Source of the DNA: Erwinia typographi
GTDB taxonomy: Bacteria; Pseudomonadota; Gammaproteobacteria; Enterobacterales; Enterobacteriaceae
Reading direction: 5' to 3'
Length of the DNA: 64,000 nucleotides
Assembly (NCBI RefSeq): GCF_000773975.1
Contig: NZ_JRUQ01000029.1
Span: 1-64,000, forward strand
This document shows positions 30,146 to 42,023 of the stretch, piece after piece (within the stretch, counting starts at the first letter, position 1; each line of letters begins with the position of its first letter). A program made the translations under genes and the position numbers. Below the pieces are notes generated by a model. That model was not told where the DNA came from. It did not search any database and was given only the letters and a program-made list of their open reading frames with translations.

Positions 30146-33100
30146 TTGAGCCAGGAATACACAGAAGATAAAGAAGTTTCCTTACAGCCGCTGAGCAGCG
30201 GGCGTCGCCTGCTGGAAGCGCTGTTGATTGTTGTGGCTCTTTTCGCCGTCTACCTGATGGCGGCTTTAGTGAGCTTTAATCCTTCCGATCCCAGCTGGTC
30301 TCAGACCGCCTGGCATGAACCTATCCATAACGTAGGCGGCGGCATTGGCGCCTGGCTTGCGGATACCCTGTTCTTCATTTTCGGGGTGATGGCCTATGCC
30401 ATTCCTCCGGTGATCCTGGGGCTGTGCTGGATAACCTTCCGCCAGCGGCATTCGCAGGATTACATCGACTATTTTGCCGTAGCGCTGCGGCTGATTGGCG
30501 TGCTGGCGCTGGTGGTCACCTCCTGCGGCCTGGCGGCGCTGAATGCCGATGACATCTGGTATTTTGCCTCCGGCGGCGTGATTGGTAGCCTGCTCAGCAA
30601 CGCGATGGCTCCCTGGTTCAGTGGGGCAGGGGGCACCCTGACGCTGCTCTGCATCTGGGCGGCCGGTCTGACGCTGTATACCGGCTGGTCATGGCTGACC
30701 ATCGCCGAGAAGATCGGCGGGGTAGTAATGGGCGTGCTGACGTTTGCCAGCAACCGCTCACGTACCGACGAGCGCTGGCATGAGGAAGACGACGAGTACG
30801 ATCGGAGCGAGGAAGGCGATGCGGCGCCGCTGCTGAAACAGCGTGCCGATAGCGATGAAGACGACATTCTGCTGGCGGCGCCGAAGAAAGCGCAGCCTGA
30901 AGAAGAGTACGAGGAAGAGGAGAGCGATCCTCTGCTCAGCAAGCCGGCCGCCGTGGCCGCCGCTGCCTCCGTACCTGCCGCAGCTTCACAGCCTGCCGCC
31001 GCCGCTTTGCAACCGACTTTAGCCGTGACTCAGCCTGCGCAGGCGGCACCTGCCGCGCCAGTTGCTGAAACCCCTGAACTCTATCGTTTCGACATGCCTG
31101 CGGAAACCCCGGCGCCTTCAGTCCAGGTGGACGATGAAGACGAGGGGCCGCGCATGGGCAACTGGCGTGACACTACTTCCTCGTCACCTTTTGACTTCTC
31201 CACGCCGCAGACCACGCAGCCGACTGATATGGCCGCTGGCGCGGCTGGCATCGCTGGAGCCGCAAGTGCGGCCAACGTGGCGGCGGCCTCCGCACCCTTT
31301 ATGCCAGGCTTCAGCGCCACCAGCGAAGGCAGCAACCCTCAGATGAAGCAGGGCATAGGTCCAGCTCTGCCTCGTCCTAACCCGGTTAAGTTGCCTACGC
31401 GCCGCGAACTGGCGTCCTATGGCATTAAATTGCCTTCTCAGAGAATGGCGGAAGAAAAGGCCAAAGAAGAGCAGGATCGACTACAGCCGACGTCGCAGAC
31501 GATGCCTGCGACCGGCCAGGATGACGAGGCGATGGAAAGGGAAGAGGCGCATCTGCGTGAGGCCTTTATGGCTCAGCAGCAGACGCGTTATGGCGAGGAG
31601 TTTGCCGAAGATGACGAAGAGGCGCTACAGCAGGCCGCCCTTGCCCGTCAGTTTGCCGAGCAGCAAAATCAACGCTATAGCGAAGAGCTTCGTCCGGAGA
31701 ACCCGCAATCTCACCGACTGGATACGGCTGGCGCCTTCGACTTCTCGCCAATGGACGATCTGGTTGATGACGCGCCAGGCGAACCGCTGTTTACTCTCCC
31801 GCCAGATGCGGAAATAACGGCGGAGCCGTCGCAGTGGCAGCAGCATAGCCAGGCTCCTCAGCAGGCGCCTGTTGAACCGCACGCTGCGGCTCCGTGGCAG
31901 ACAACGCCGCAACCGCCCGCTCAGCAACCGGTAACGCCGGCCTGGCAGACGCCTCCGAGCGTTGAACCGCAGAGGGTGGAAGAGGAGCCAGAGCCGGCTA
32001 AACCTGCTCAGGACAGCCTGTTCCATCCGTTCCTGGTGCGCCACGAGCAGCCGCTGGAAAGGCCAACGACGCCGCTGCCTTCCCTTGATTTGCTGTCGGC
32101 TCCGCCGGTAGAAGCCGAGCCGGTCGATATGTTTGCGCTTGAGCAAATGGCGCGGCTGGTCGAGGCCCGACTGGCGGATTATCGGGTGAAAGCGGAAGTC
32201 GTTGGCATCTCGCCTGGCCCGGTCATCACCCGCTTCGAGCTTGATCTGGCGCCGGGAGTGAAAGCCGCGCGTATTTCCAACCTGTCGCGTGACCTGGCCC
32301 GTTCGCTTTCGGCGGTTGCGGTGCGCGTGGTGGAAGTGATCCCCGGTAAGCCTTACGTCGGCCTGGAACTGCCTAATAAGCATCGCCAGACGGTCTACAT
32401 GCGTGAAGTGCTGGAGTGTTCTAAATTCCGCGACAACCCCTCTCCACTGGCCGTGGTGCTGGGTAAAGATATCGCCGGACAGCCGGTGGTAGCGGACCTT
32501 GGTAAAATGCCGCATCTGCTGGTCGCCGGTACTACTGGTTCCGGTAAATCGGTCGGCGTTAACGCCATGATCATCAGTATGCTGTATAAAGCCACCCCGG
32601 AAGAGGTGCGCTTTATCATGATCGACCCGAAAATGCTGGAGCTGTCGGTTTATGAAGGCATCCCGCATCTGCTGACCGAAGTGGTTACCGACATGAAGGA
32701 TGCGGCCAACGCGCTGCGCTGGAGCGTGGGTGAGATGGAGCGTCGCTACAAGCTGATGTCGGCGCTGGGCGTGCGAAATCTGGCTGGCTACAACGAAAAG
32801 ATTGAGCAGGCAGAGGCGATGGGCCGTCCGATTCCTGATCCGTTCTGGAAACCGGGCGACAGTATGGACACCACGCCGCCAGTGCTGGAAAAACTGCCTT
32901 ACATTGTGGTGCTGGTGGATGAATTCGCCGACCTGATGATGGCGGTGGGCAAAAAAGTGGAAGAGCTGATTGCCCGTCTGGCACAGAAGGCCCGTGCGGC
33001 CGGTATTCACCTGGTTCTGGCAACGCAGAGGCCGTCAGTGGATGTGATCACCGGCCTGATTAAAGCCAACATTCCGACCCGTATCGCGTTTACCGTTTCC

Positions 33101-33550
33101 AGTAAAATTGACTCCCGTACTATTCTCGATCAGGGGGGAGCGGAATCCCTGCTGGGGATGGGTGACATGCTCTATATGCCACCAAACTCCTCAATGCCGG
33201 TGCGCGTTCATGGCGCGTTCGTTCGCGATCAGGAAGTTCATGCCGTTGTTCAGGACTGGAAAGCTCGCGGTCGTCCGCAGTACATCGACAGTATTACTGC
33301 AGGTGAAGAGAGCGAAGGCGGGCTTGGGCTTGAAGGAGGCGATGAAGAGCTGGACCCGCTGTTTGACCAGGCCGTTGGCTTCGTGGTGGAAAAACGTCGG
33401 GCCTCCATTTCAGGCGTGCAGCGCCAGTTCCGTATCGGCTATAACCGTGCGGCGCGCATTATTGAGCAGATGGAAGCGCAGGGCATTGTTTCCTCGCCGG
33501 GCCATAATGGTAACCGCGAGGTGCTTTCGCCGCCGCCGCATGAGATGTAA
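30146..33550 (+). CDS. ftsK: DNA translocase FtsK
   Basis: Septum-bound DNA pump that clears the terminus region and activates XerCD at dif, 1134 residues. It has an N-terminal membrane domain with four to five helices (about 1-200) and an acidic Ala/Pro/Gln-rich linker (about 210-650). The RecA-like motor has Walker A GTTGSGKS near residue 795 and Walker [12 protein letters not shown]. The C-terminal winged-helix gamma domain (about 1070-1134) reads KOPS. The start is TTG with GGAGAG 8 bp upstream. E. coli FtsK is about 195 residues longer, all in the linker. Confidence 0.97.
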   Translation: MSQEYTEDKEVSLQPLSSGRRLLEALLIVVALFAVYLMAALVSFNPSDPSWSQTAWHEPIHNVGGGIGAWLADTLFFIFGVMAYAIPPVILGLCWITFRQRHSQDYIDYFAVALRLIGVLALVVTSCGLAALNADDIWYFASGGVIGSLLSNAMAPWFSGAGGTLTLLCIWAAGLTLYTGWSWLTIAEKIGGVVMGVLTFASNRSRTDERWHEEDDEYDRSEEGDAAPLLKQRADSDEDDILLAAPKKAQPEEEYEEEESDPLLSKPAAVAAAASVPAAASQPAAAALQPTLAVTQPAQAAPAAPVAETPELYRFDMPAETPAPSVQVDDEDEGPRMGNWRDTTSSSPFDFSTPQTTQPTDMAAGAAGIAGAASAANVAAASAPFMPGFSATSEGSNPQMKQGIGPALPRPNPVKLPTRRELASYGIKLPSQRMAEEKAKEEQDRLQPTSQTMPATGQDDEAMEREEAHLREAFMAQQQTRYGEEFAEDDEEALQQAALARQFAEQQNQRYSEELRPENPQSHRLDTAGAFDFSPMDDLVDDAPGEPLFTLPPDAEITAEPSQWQQHSQAPQQAPVEPHAAAPWQTTPQPPAQQPVTPAWQTPPSVEPQRVEEEPEPAKPAQDSLFHPFLVRHEQPLERPTTPLPSLDLLSAPPVEAEPVDMFALEQMARLVEARLADYRVKAEVVGISPGPVITRFELDLAPGVKAARISNLSRDLARSLSAVAVRVVEVIPGKPYVGLELPNKHRQTVYMREVLECSKFRDNPSPLAVVLGKDIAGQPVVADLGKMPHLLVAGTTGSGKSVGVNAMIISMLYKATPEEVRFIMIDPKMLELSVYEGIPHLLTEVVTDMKDAANALRWSVGEMERRYKLMSALGVRNLAGYNEKIEQAEAMGRPIPDPFWKPGDSMDTTPPVLEKLPYIVVLVDEFADLMMAVGKKVEELIARLAQKARAAGIHLVLATQRPSVDVITGLIKANIPTRIAFTVSSKIDSRTILDQGGAESLLGMGDMLYMPPNSSMPVRVHGAFVRDQEVHAVVQDWKARGRPQYIDSITAGEESEGGLGLEGGDEELDPLFDQAVGFVVEKRRASISGVQRQFRIGYNRAARIIEQMEAQGIVSSPGHNGNREVLSPPPHEM

Positions 33551-33581
33551 CCCAGCGGGTTTGGCTGTTTCACCGTAAATA

Positions 33582-33615
33582 ACGGGCCGGGGAGACCCGG
33601 CCCGTTGAGTTTTTG
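33582..33615 (+). terminator. Terminator of ftsK
   Basis: ACGGGCCGGG and CCCGGCCCGT form a 10-bp very GC-rich stem with a GAGA loop, followed by TGAGTTTTTGG. It lies 31 bp after the ftsK stop. Confidence 0.8.
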
Positions 33616-33751
33616 GGGCCAGTCCCCATATCTACCCCATTGACGGTCTCAGCCAGGCTAACCGGCTGGTGATGTCGCCAGCGCCTGGCTACAGTGATCC
33701 TCCAGGCTACCCCGCTCACCGGGATAAAAAAGTTTTAATAAGGATGCCGTA

Positions 33752-34363
33752 ATGAAAAAGTTAATGATTTCCTGCTCTCTGCTCGCCGCTTTAAGCTCTG
33801 CCAGCGTGCTGGCCGATGCGTCTTCTGACCTTCAGCAGCGCCTGGACAAAGTCAAAAGCTTCCATGCCAGCTTCACGCAGAAAGTCACCGACGGCAGCGG
33901 CCAGTCCGTGCAGGATGGCGAAGGAGAGCTGTGGGTGAAGCGTCCTAATCTGTTCAACTGGCATATCACCGCGCCGGATGAAAGCGTGCTGATTTCCGAC
34001 GGCAAAACGCTGTGGTTCTACAATCCCTTCGTTGAGCAGGTCAGCGCAAGCTGGCTGAAAGATGCCACCAGCAACACGCCGTTTATGCTGATTGCGCGTA
34101 ATCAGAGCAGCGACTGGAAGCAGTACAACATTAAGCAGCAGGGCGACAATTTTGAACTGACGCCCAAATCTACCGATGGCAACCTGAAGCAGTTCACCAT
34201 CAACGTTTCCGGCAACGGCACCATTAATCAGTTCAGCGCCGTGGAGCAGGATGGGCAGCGCAGCAGCTACGCGCTGAAAACGCAGCAGAATGGCGCCGTT
34301 GAGGCCAGTAAATTCCAGTTCACGCCGCCGAAAGGCGTGACGGTGGACGATCAGCGTCAGTGA
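33752..34363 (+). CDS. lolA: Outer-membrane lipoprotein carrier LolA
   Basis: Periplasmic chaperone that shuttles lipoproteins from LolCDE to LolB. The 203-residue precursor has a signal peptide ([21 protein letters not shown], cleavage about residue 21-22) and the family start [13 protein letters not shown], then [11 protein letters not shown] and the hydrophobic-cavity residues in [18 protein letters not shown] lies upstream. It is followed 7 bp later by rarA. Confidence 0.96.
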   Translation: MKKLMISCSLLAALSSASVLADASSDLQQRLDKVKSFHASFTQKVTDGSGQSVQDGEGELWVKRPNLFNWHITAPDESVLISDGKTLWFYNPFVEQVSASWLKDATSNTPFMLIARNQSSDWKQYNIKQQGDNFELTPKSTDGNLKQFTINVSGNGTINQFSAVEQDGQRSSYALKTQQNGAVEASKFQFTPPKGVTVDDQRQ

Positions 34364-34370
34364 GGTCAGC

Positions 34371-35714
34371 TTGAGTAATCTGTCTCTGGATTTCTCCCAC
34401 AATGAGTTTCAGCCGCTGGCGGCACGAATGCGGCCGCGCACGCTGGCAGAATATATTGGGCAGCAGCATCTGCTGGCTGCCGGTAAGCCGCTACCGCGAG
34501 CGATAGAGGCCGGACATCTGCATTCGATGATCCTGTGGGGACCGCCAGGGACAGGAAAAACCACCCTCGCCGAAATTATCGGCCGCTATGGTCAGGCGGA
34601 CGTTGAGCGTATTTCTGCGGTCACCTCCGGCGTAAAGGAGATCCGCGAGGCGATTGAGCGCGCGAGGCAGAATCGTGATGCGGGCCGTCGCACTATCCTG
34701 TTTGTGGATGAGGTGCACCGCTTCAATAAAAGTCAGCAGGATGCTTTTCTCCCGCACATTGAAGATGGCACCATCACTTTTATCGGCGCCACCACTGAAA
34801 ACCCTTCGTTCGAACTGAATTCGGCACTCCTGTCGCGCGCGCGCGTTTATCTGCTGAAATCCCTGACCAGTGAAGATATCGAAACCGTCCTCGATCAGGC
34901 GATGAAAGACGGTGAACGCGGCTACGGTGGCGAAAACATTGTGTTGCCTGCCGACACCCGGCGAATGGTCGCTGAACTGGTGAATGGGGATGCGCGCCGG
35001 GCGCTTAATACGCTGGAGATGATGGCCGATATGGCCGAAGTCGATGCTAAAGGGCAGCGCGAGCTGACGGCTAAGCTGCTGAATGAAGTTTCCGGCGAGC
35101 GCAGCGCAAGGTTCGATAACAAAGGCGACCGCTATTACGATCTGATTTCGGCACTGCATAAGTCAGTGCGCGGGTCGGCTCCCGATGCCGCCCTGTACTG
35201 GTACGCGCGAATTATCACCGCCGGGGGCGATCCGCTTTACGTTGCGCGTCGACTGCTGGCGATCGCTTCGGAAGACGTGGGCAATGCCGATCCTCGCGGT
35301 ATGCAGGTGGCGATTGCCGCCTGGGACTGTTTTACCCGAGTTGGCCCGGCGGAAGGCGAGCGGGCCATTGCTCAGGCTATTGTTTATCTCGCCTGTGCGC
35401 CGAAAAGCAACGCGGTTTATACCGCGTTCAAGGCGGCGATGCGCGATGCTAAAGAGAACCCGGATTACGACGTGCCCGAGCATCTGCGCAACGCGCCAAC
35501 CCGGCTGATGAAAGAGATGGGGCTGGGCGCGGAATACCGTTATGCTCACGATGAGCCGAACGCTTACGCCGCAGGCGAGGATTATTTCCCGGCGGAAATG
35601 GCACAAACGCGCTACTACCAGCCAACTTCCAGAGGGCTTGAGAGCAAGATTGGTGAAAAGCTAGCCTGGCTGACTGAGCAGGATCAAAATAGCCCGACAA
35701 AACGCTACCGTTGA
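34371..35714 (+). CDS. rarA: Replication-associated recombination protein RarA
   Basis: Clamp-loader-like AAA+ ATPase acting at stalled replication forks, 447 residues, the same as E. coli RarA (MgsA). It has Walker [10 protein letters not shown] near residue 58, the DEVHRFNK Walker B and sensor 1 ATTENPSF; the C-terminal half forms the tetramerisation domain. The start is TTG at 34371, with GAGG 8 bp upstream overlapping the end of lolA, so coupling with lolA is likely. Confidence 0.96.
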   Translation: MSNLSLDFSHNEFQPLAARMRPRTLAEYIGQQHLLAAGKPLPRAIEAGHLHSMILWGPPGTGKTTLAEIIGRYGQADVERISAVTSGVKEIREAIERARQNRDAGRRTILFVDEVHRFNKSQQDAFLPHIEDGTITFIGATTENPSFELNSALLSRARVYLLKSLTSEDIETVLDQAMKDGERGYGGENIVLPADTRRMVAELVNGDARRALNTLEMMADMAEVDAKGQRELTAKLLNEVSGERSARFDNKGDRYYDLISALHKSVRGSAPDAALYWYARIITAGGDPLYVARRLLAIASEDVGNADPRGMQVAIAAWDCFTRVGPAEGERAIAQAIVYLACAPKSNAVYTAFKAAMRDAKENPDYDVPEHLRNAPTRLMKEMGLGAEYRYAHDEPNAYAAGEDYFPAEMAQTRYYQPTSRGLESKIGEKLAWLTEQDQNSPTKRYR

Positions 35715-35737
35715 CTGTATCCTTGCGGTAAGGTTAG

Positions 35738-37102
<1,365 letters not shown>

Positions 37103-37130
37103 GTAAAAGCCTGACGTGACTGCCGGAAAA

Positions 37131-37162
37131 AACCTGCCGCCCTGCGCCGCAGGTTTTTTTTT
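37131..37162 (+). terminator. Terminator of serS
   Basis: AACCTGC and GCAGGTT, with further GC pairing inside, are followed by a run of nine T residues. It lies 28 bp after the serS stop. Confidence 0.88.
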
Positions 37163-37209
37163 GATTTAAATCGTCTGATCGACTGTTTCTGGCCGTAATA
37201 AACCCTTTG

Positions 37210-37223
37210 TTGATACCTGTCAA
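37210..37223. promoter_or_regulatory. FNR-type box upstream of dmsA
   Basis: TTGAT-N4-GTCAA matches nine of the ten conserved bases of the FNR operator. Its centre is about 118 bp upstream of the dmsA start, leaving room for a promoter at the standard -41.5 distance (start near 37258) and a leader of about 75 nt. A weaker TTGAT-N4-ATCGT match lies at 37161-37174. FNR control of dmsABC is known in E. coli. Confidence 0.6.
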
Positions 37224-37248
37224 AATTCTCTTCTTGCGCCAAATTCAG

Positions 37249-37268
37249 ACTACTTCCTAAGAGGTAGT
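37249..37268 (+). other. Imperfect 20-bp palindrome at the predicted dmsA transcript start
   Basis: The sequence from 37249 (ACTAC...) pairs with ...GTAGT to 37268, with one mismatch and one G-T wobble if folded as RNA. It lies where transcription from an FNR-dependent promoter is expected to begin, so it may be an operator (for example of a nitrate-response regulator) or a 5' hairpin. Confidence 0.35.
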
Positions 37269-37334
37269 TTCTTGCACGCCAAAAATTACCCCCCGCAGTG
37301 AAAAGGAAGCTAATTGCTGAGAGGTATTTATTTA

Positions 37335-39782
37335 ATGAACAACGAACAGTCAGCAAATTTACTCAGCCGCAGGATGAGCAGGCGTACGCTGGTGAAAACG
37401 AGCGCTGTCGGCGGCGCGCTGGCCGCAGCGGGCAGCCTGGCGTTGCCCTTCAGCCGCATCGCCTGTGCGCTGACGCCAGCGGCGGCTGAAGCGCCTGAAA
37501 AGGTGGTCTGGAGCGCCTGTACGGTGAACTGCGGCAGCCGCTGCCCGCTGAGAATGCACGTCTCCGGCGGGGAGATCCGCTACGTTGAAACGGACAACAC
37601 CGGTGATGACCTCTACGGCGGCCTTCATCAGGTCAGAGCCTGTCTGCGCGGCCGCTCGATGCGTCGTCGGGTTTATCATCCCGACCGGCTGAAATACCCG
37701 ATGAAGCGCGTAGGGAAAAGAGGAGAGGGGAAGTTTGAGCGCATCAGTTGGGATGAGGCGCTAAACAGCATCGTGAGCAGTATGCGCTCGATAAAAGCCC
37801 GTTACGGCAATGAAGCTTTCTATCTCAACTACGGCACCGGCACGCTGGGAGGGACGATGACGCGTTCCTGGCCGCCGGGAGAAACGCTGATTGCCCGCCT
37901 GATGAACTGCTGGGGCGGTTACCTGAATCACTATGGCGACTACAGCACGGCGCAGATAGCCGCCGGGCTGAACTATACCTATGGCGGATGGGCCGACGGC
38001 AATAGCCCGTCCGATATTGAAAATACCCGCCTGGTGGTCCTGTTCGGCAATAATCCTGGCGAAACCCGAATGAGCGGCGGCGGCGTGACTTATTTCCTTG
38101 AGCAGGCGCGGGAAAAGTCCAATGCCCGGCTGATAGTCATCGATCCGCGCTATACCGATACTGCCGGAGGGCGAGAGGACGAGTGGATACCTATCCGCCC
38201 GGGAACCGACGCCGCGCTGGTCGCGGGCCTTGCCTGGGTACTGATTACCGAAGATCTGATCGATCGGGCGTTTCTCGATCGTTACTGCGTTGGCTTTGAC
38301 GAAAAAACGCTGCCCGCAAGCGCGCCAAAGAATGGCGACTATCAATCGTGGATTTTAGGGCAGGGCGAGGACGGCATCGCCAAAACGCCTGCCTGGGCTG
38401 CGGCCATCACCGGCATTCCTGTTGAGCGCATTATCAAACTGGCGCGTGAAATCGGTCAGGCAAAACCCGCGTGGATTGCGCAGGGATGGGGGCCGCAGCG
38501 TCATGCTAACGGCGAGCTCACCTCGCGTGCCATTGCTATGTTGCCGATCCTCACCGGCAACGTCGGTATTCCCGGCGGCAACAGCGGTGCACGCGAAGGG
38601 GGCTGGGAGCTGGATTTTGTGCGAATGCCCGCGCTGGAGAATCCGGTGCAGACCAGTATTTCAATGTTCACCTGGACCGATGCCGTGGCCAGAGGGCCTG
38701 AGATGACCGCGCTGCGGGATGGCGTTCGCGGCAAGGAGAAGCTGGACGTGCCGATCAAATTTATCTGGAACTATGCCGGAAACTGCCTGATTAATCAGCA
38801 TTCGCAAATTAATCGCACCCACGAGATCCTCCAGGACGACAGCCAGTGTGAAACCATCGTGGTGATCGATAACCATATGACGGCTTCGGCAAAATATGCC
38901 GATATCCTGCTGCCGGACTGCACCGCATCGGAACAGATGGATTTTTGCCTCGATGCTTCCAGCGGCAATATGGGTTACGTCATCTTTGCTGAACAGGCGA
39001 TCAAGCCGCGTTTCGAATGCCGGACCATTTATGACATGACCAGCGATTTAGCCAAGCGGTTGCAGGTGGACGAAGCGTTTACCGAAGGACGCACTCACGA
39101 AGGCTGGCTGCGCCATCTCTATGCTCAGTCTCAGAAAAATATCCCGGAACTGCCTTCATTTGAGCAGTTCCGCCAACAGGGGATCTTTAAGCAGCGCGAT
39201 CCTGACGGCCATCATATCGCCTACCGGGATTTTCGTAACGATCCTGAAGGCAACCCGCTGACCACGCCTTCTGGAAAAATTGAAATCTACTCCGCCCAGC
39301 TTGCGGACATTGCTGCCAGCTGGCAGCTGGAGCCGGATGAAACAATCCATCCTTTACCTGTTTATCATGCGGGATTCGAAGGGGCGCACGATCCGCTGCG
39401 CAAGAAATTTCCCCTTCAGCTGACCGGTTTTCACTATAAGGCGCGCACCCACTCCACCTATGGCAACGTTGAGGTGCTAAAGGAAGCCTGTCGTCAGGAG
39501 GTATGGATCAACCCTCTGGACGCTCGCGCGCGTAATATCGCCAATGGTGAGAGGGTGAAAGTGTTTAACGATCGTGGTGCGCTGATCGTCGCGGCCAGGG
39601 TGACGCCGCGCATTATACCCGGCGTTATTGCGCTGGGCGAAGGGGCCTGGTATACGCCTGACGCCAACGGCGTGGACCAGAACGGCAGCATTAACGTGCT
39701 GACAAGCCAGCGCCCCTCTCCGCTAGCCAAAGGAAATCCTTCGCACTCTAATTTAGTCGACGTCAGCAAAGTGGAGGGATAA
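37335..39782 (+). CDS. dmsA: Anaerobic dimethyl sulfoxide reductase catalytic subunit DmsA
   Basis: Molybdopterin (bis-MGD) oxidoreductase that reduces DMSO and amine N-oxides during anaerobic respiration, 815 residues. It has a Tat signal with SRRTLVK (residues 15-21), FS0 cluster cysteines C62, C66, C70 and C103, and the molybdenum ligand serine in TMTRSWPP (Ser178). ATG 37335 gives the Tat N-terminus; a TTG 21 bp upstream (37314) with AAGGAAG before it is an alternative. First gene of dmsABCD. Confidence 0.96.
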   Translation: MNNEQSANLLSRRMSRRTLVKTSAVGGALAAAGSLALPFSRIACALTPAAAEAPEKVVWSACTVNCGSRCPLRMHVSGGEIRYVETDNTGDDLYGGLHQVRACLRGRSMRRRVYHPDRLKYPMKRVGKRGEGKFERISWDEALNSIVSSMRSIKARYGNEAFYLNYGTGTLGGTMTRSWPPGETLIARLMNCWGGYLNHYGDYSTAQIAAGLNYTYGGWADGNSPSDIENTRLVVLFGNNPGETRMSGGGVTYFLEQAREKSNARLIVIDPRYTDTAGGREDEWIPIRPGTDAALVAGLAWVLITEDLIDRAFLDRYCVGFDEKTLPASAPKNGDYQSWILGQGEDGIAKTPAWAAAITGIPVERIIKLAREIGQAKPAWIAQGWGPQRHANGELTSRAIAMLPILTGNVGIPGGNSGAREGGWELDFVRMPALENPVQTSISMFTWTDAVARGPEMTALRDGVRGKEKLDVPIKFIWNYAGNCLINQHSQINRTHEILQDDSQCETIVVIDNHMTASAKYADILLPDCTASEQMDFCLDASSGNMGYVIFAEQAIKPRFECRTIYDMTSDLAKRLQVDEAFTEGRTHEGWLRHLYAQSQKNIPELPSFEQFRQQGIFKQRDPDGHHIAYRDFRNDPEGNPLTTPSGKIEIYSAQLADIAASWQLEPDETIHPLPVYHAGFEGAHDPLRKKFPLQLTGFHYKARTHSTYGNVEVLKEACRQEVWINPLDARARNIANGERVKVFNDRGALIVAARVTPRIIPGVIALGEGAWYTPDANGVDQNGSINVLTSQRPSPLAKGNPSHSNLVDVSKVEG

Positions 39783-39785
39783 CCC

Positions 39786-40403
39786 ATGCAGACACAGTAC
39801 GGATTTTATATTGATTCAAGCCGCTGCACCGGCTGCAAAACCTGTGAACTGGCCTGTAAGGATTTTAAAAATCTCTCTCCTGAGGTCAGCTTCCGCCGCA
39901 TCTATGAATATGCGGGCGGTGAGTGGCAGCGGGACGGGGATGGCTGGCATCAGGACGTGTTTGCTTACTATCTCTCCATTGCCTGTAATCACTGCGCCGA
40001 TCCTGCCTGCACAAAGGTTTGTCCCAGCGGTGCGATGCATAAGCGAGAGGATGGGTTTGTGGTTGTCGATGAGGATGTTTGCATTGGCTGTCGCTATTGC
40101 CACATGGCATGTCCTTATGGTGCGCCGCAGTATGATGCCGAAAAAGGGCATATGACCAAGTGCGACGGCTGCTGGCAGCGGCTGGCCGAAGGCAAGAAAC
40201 CGATATGCGTTGAATCCTGCCCGCTGCGCGCGCTGGATATGGCTCCGATTGAGGTACTGCGTGAAAAATATGGCGATCTTGCTGAAGTCGCTCCGCTTCC
40301 GGCGGCGCATTTTACCCGGCCGAACATCGTGATTAAGCCTAACGCTAAAACCCGCCCGTTCGGCGACACAACGGGTCAGCTGGCCAATCCACAGGAGGTT
40401 TGA
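39786..40403 (+). CDS. dmsB: Dimethyl sulfoxide reductase iron-sulfur subunit DmsB
   Basis: Electron-transfer subunit with four [4Fe-4S] clusters, 205 residues. Four cysteine groups are visible: CTGCKTCELAC (C14-C24), CNHCADPACTKVCP, CIGCRYCHMACP, and CDGCW paired with CVESCP. It starts 3 bp after the dmsA stop. Confidence 0.96.
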   Translation: MQTQYGFYIDSSRCTGCKTCELACKDFKNLSPEVSFRRIYEYAGGEWQRDGDGWHQDVFAYYLSIACNHCADPACTKVCPSGAMHKREDGFVVVDEDVCIGCRYCHMACPYGAPQYDAEKGHMTKCDGCWQRLAEGKKPICVESCPLRALDMAPIEVLREKYGDLAEVAPLPAAHFTRPNIVIKPNAKTRPFGDTTGQLANPQEV

Positions 40404-40404
40404 G

Positions 40405-41256
40405 ATGGGTAACGGATGGAGTGAATGGCCACTGATAATCTTTACCGTGATCGGCCAGTGCGTGGTCGGCGGATTCGCGGTGGTTGCTGTGGTGTTTATC
40501 AGGGACCGGCTGACGCCGGAGGTAAGGATGCGGCTGATCCAGCGGATGTTTTTCCTCTGGGTGCTGATGGGGGTAGGCTTTGTGGCCTCGATTATGCATT
40601 TGGGCTCACCGCTGCGGGCAGTTAACTCGTTAAACCGCCTCGGCGCCTCGGCACTGAGCAATGAGATTGCGGCAGGCTCGCTATTTTTTGCGCTTGGCGG
40701 CTTCTGGTGGCTGCTGGCGGTGCTGAACAAAATGCCCAGAGCGTTGGCGAAGGGCTGGCTGATCCTCACGATGCTGGCCGGCGGCGGTTTTGTCTATGCC
40801 ATGTGCCGGGTCTATGCCATTGCCACCGTGCCGACCTGGAGCAGTGGCTGGACGCCGTTTAATTTTGTGCTGACGGTCATTATTGGCGGGCCGCTGCTGG
40901 GCTATCTGCTGTTGCACTGCGCTCGGGTGACGGATCGGGTTACACGCTTTTTACCGCCGCTCGGCGTTGCGGCGCTGCTGATCAGTTTCGCGGTCATGAT
41001 CCTACAGGGCGCGGATCTACATACCCTTCACAGCTCGGTTCAGCAGGCTACGACGTTAATCCCACGTTACGGGCAGCTACAGGTCTGGCGTCTGGCTCTG
41101 CTGGTGCTGGGCCTTGGATTATGGATCGTGCCGCTGTTTCGCCATAAAACACCTTCTACCTTATGGCTGTCTGTCGGGCTGGCGCTGATTTTTACCGGTG
41201 AAATTATTGGCCGTGCTCTCTTTTATGGCCTGCATATGACCGTTGGCCTGGTATAG
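40405..41256 (+). CDS. dmsC: Dimethyl sulfoxide reductase membrane anchor DmsC
   Basis: Inner-membrane subunit that anchors DmsAB and oxidises menaquinol, 283 residues with about eight hydrophobic helices. The conserved HLGSPLRAVNSLNRLGAS block and a glutamate in ALSNEIAAG contribute to quinol binding in the family. It starts 1 bp after the dmsB stop with AGGAGG upstream. Confidence 0.95.
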   Translation: MGNGWSEWPLIIFTVIGQCVVGGFAVVAVVFIRDRLTPEVRMRLIQRMFFLWVLMGVGFVASIMHLGSPLRAVNSLNRLGASALSNEIAAGSLFFALGGFWWLLAVLNKMPRALAKGWLILTMLAGGGFVYAMCRVYAIATVPTWSSGWTPFNFVLTVIIGGPLLGYLLLHCARVTDRVTRFLPPLGVAALLISFAVMILQGADLHTLHSSVQQATTLIPRYGQLQVWRLALLVLGLGLWIVPLFRHKTPSTLWLSVGLALIFTGEIIGRALFYGLHMTVGLV

Positions 41257-41270
41257 CCAGGAGGAAACTG

Positions 41271-41882
41271 ATGAGAGAGATAGCCGAGATTGCGCTGACC
41301 GCGCGCCTGCTGGGCACGCTTTTTTACTACGCCCCGGACGATGAGCGCAACAGGGAGATCGTGACGACATTCCATATTGCTGACTGGCAGCATGACTGGC
41401 CCTGCGGTGACCCGCTGGAGATCGAGCAGGCCGCCGCCCTGATCGGCAGCGCTCTGGCCGATCCTGAAAGAGTAAAAGCCAGCTGGCAACGGCTTTTTAT
41501 CGGCCCGGACCCTTTTAAGGCTCCGGCGTGGGGATCGGTCTATCTCGATCGGGAATCGGTCCTTTTTGGCGATTCGACCCTCTCTCTCCGTCACTGGATG
41601 AAAAATCGCGGTATCAGCCCCGACCTGCCGTCGCCGGAACCGGAAGATCATTTCGGGCTGCTGCTGCTGCTGACGGCCTGGTGCGCCGAACAGCAGCCTG
41701 AATGGTTGGATGAACTGCTGCCGCAGCATATCCTGCCGTGGGCCGGTCGCTACCTCGAACTTCTCAGCAGACAGGAGCAAGACGTTTTCTATCCAGGACT
41801 GGCCTTGCTGGCCCTCACCACGCTGAAAGAGTGGGTGCGCAGAGGGAAGTGGAAAACAGACAGGGTTGAACTCTATTTTTGA
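41271..41882 (+). CDS. dmsD: Tat proofreading chaperone DmsD
   Basis: TorD/DmsD-family cytosolic chaperone that binds the DmsA twin-arginine signal until the cofactor is loaded, 203 residues. The hallmark block WGSVYLDRESVLFGDSTLSL and the signal-binding EPEDHFG motif (near residue 124) are clear. It starts 14 bp after dmsC with AGGAGG. In E. coli dmsD sits in the distant ynfEFGH-dmsD operon, not beside dmsABC. Confidence 0.93.
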   Translation: MREIAEIALTARLLGTLFYYAPDDERNREIVTTFHIADWQHDWPCGDPLEIEQAAALIGSALADPERVKASWQRLFIGPDPFKAPAWGSVYLDRESVLFGDSTLSLRHWMKNRGISPDLPSPEPEDHFGLLLLLTAWCAEQQPEWLDELLPQHILPWAGRYLELLSRQEQDVFYPGLALLALTTLKEWVRRGKWKTDRVELYF

Positions 41883-42023
41883 GATGAAGATATCCAAAAA
41901 TAAATGTTATCGACAGATATGGCGGCGGAATTGGTAAAGCTGTCATTTTTCATAGAGATAACTTCGCCATGCCGACGGCTGAATTACAACCTAAGTTACT
42001 GTAGATAAAAAAATTAAATCGGC

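Noticed and set aside
31625-33010. A 461-codon open frame antisense to ftsK
   Set aside because: It is rich in Arg, His and Gln with no domain pattern and mirrors the codon structure of a GC-rich gene. ftsK on the other strand has all expected motifs throughout.
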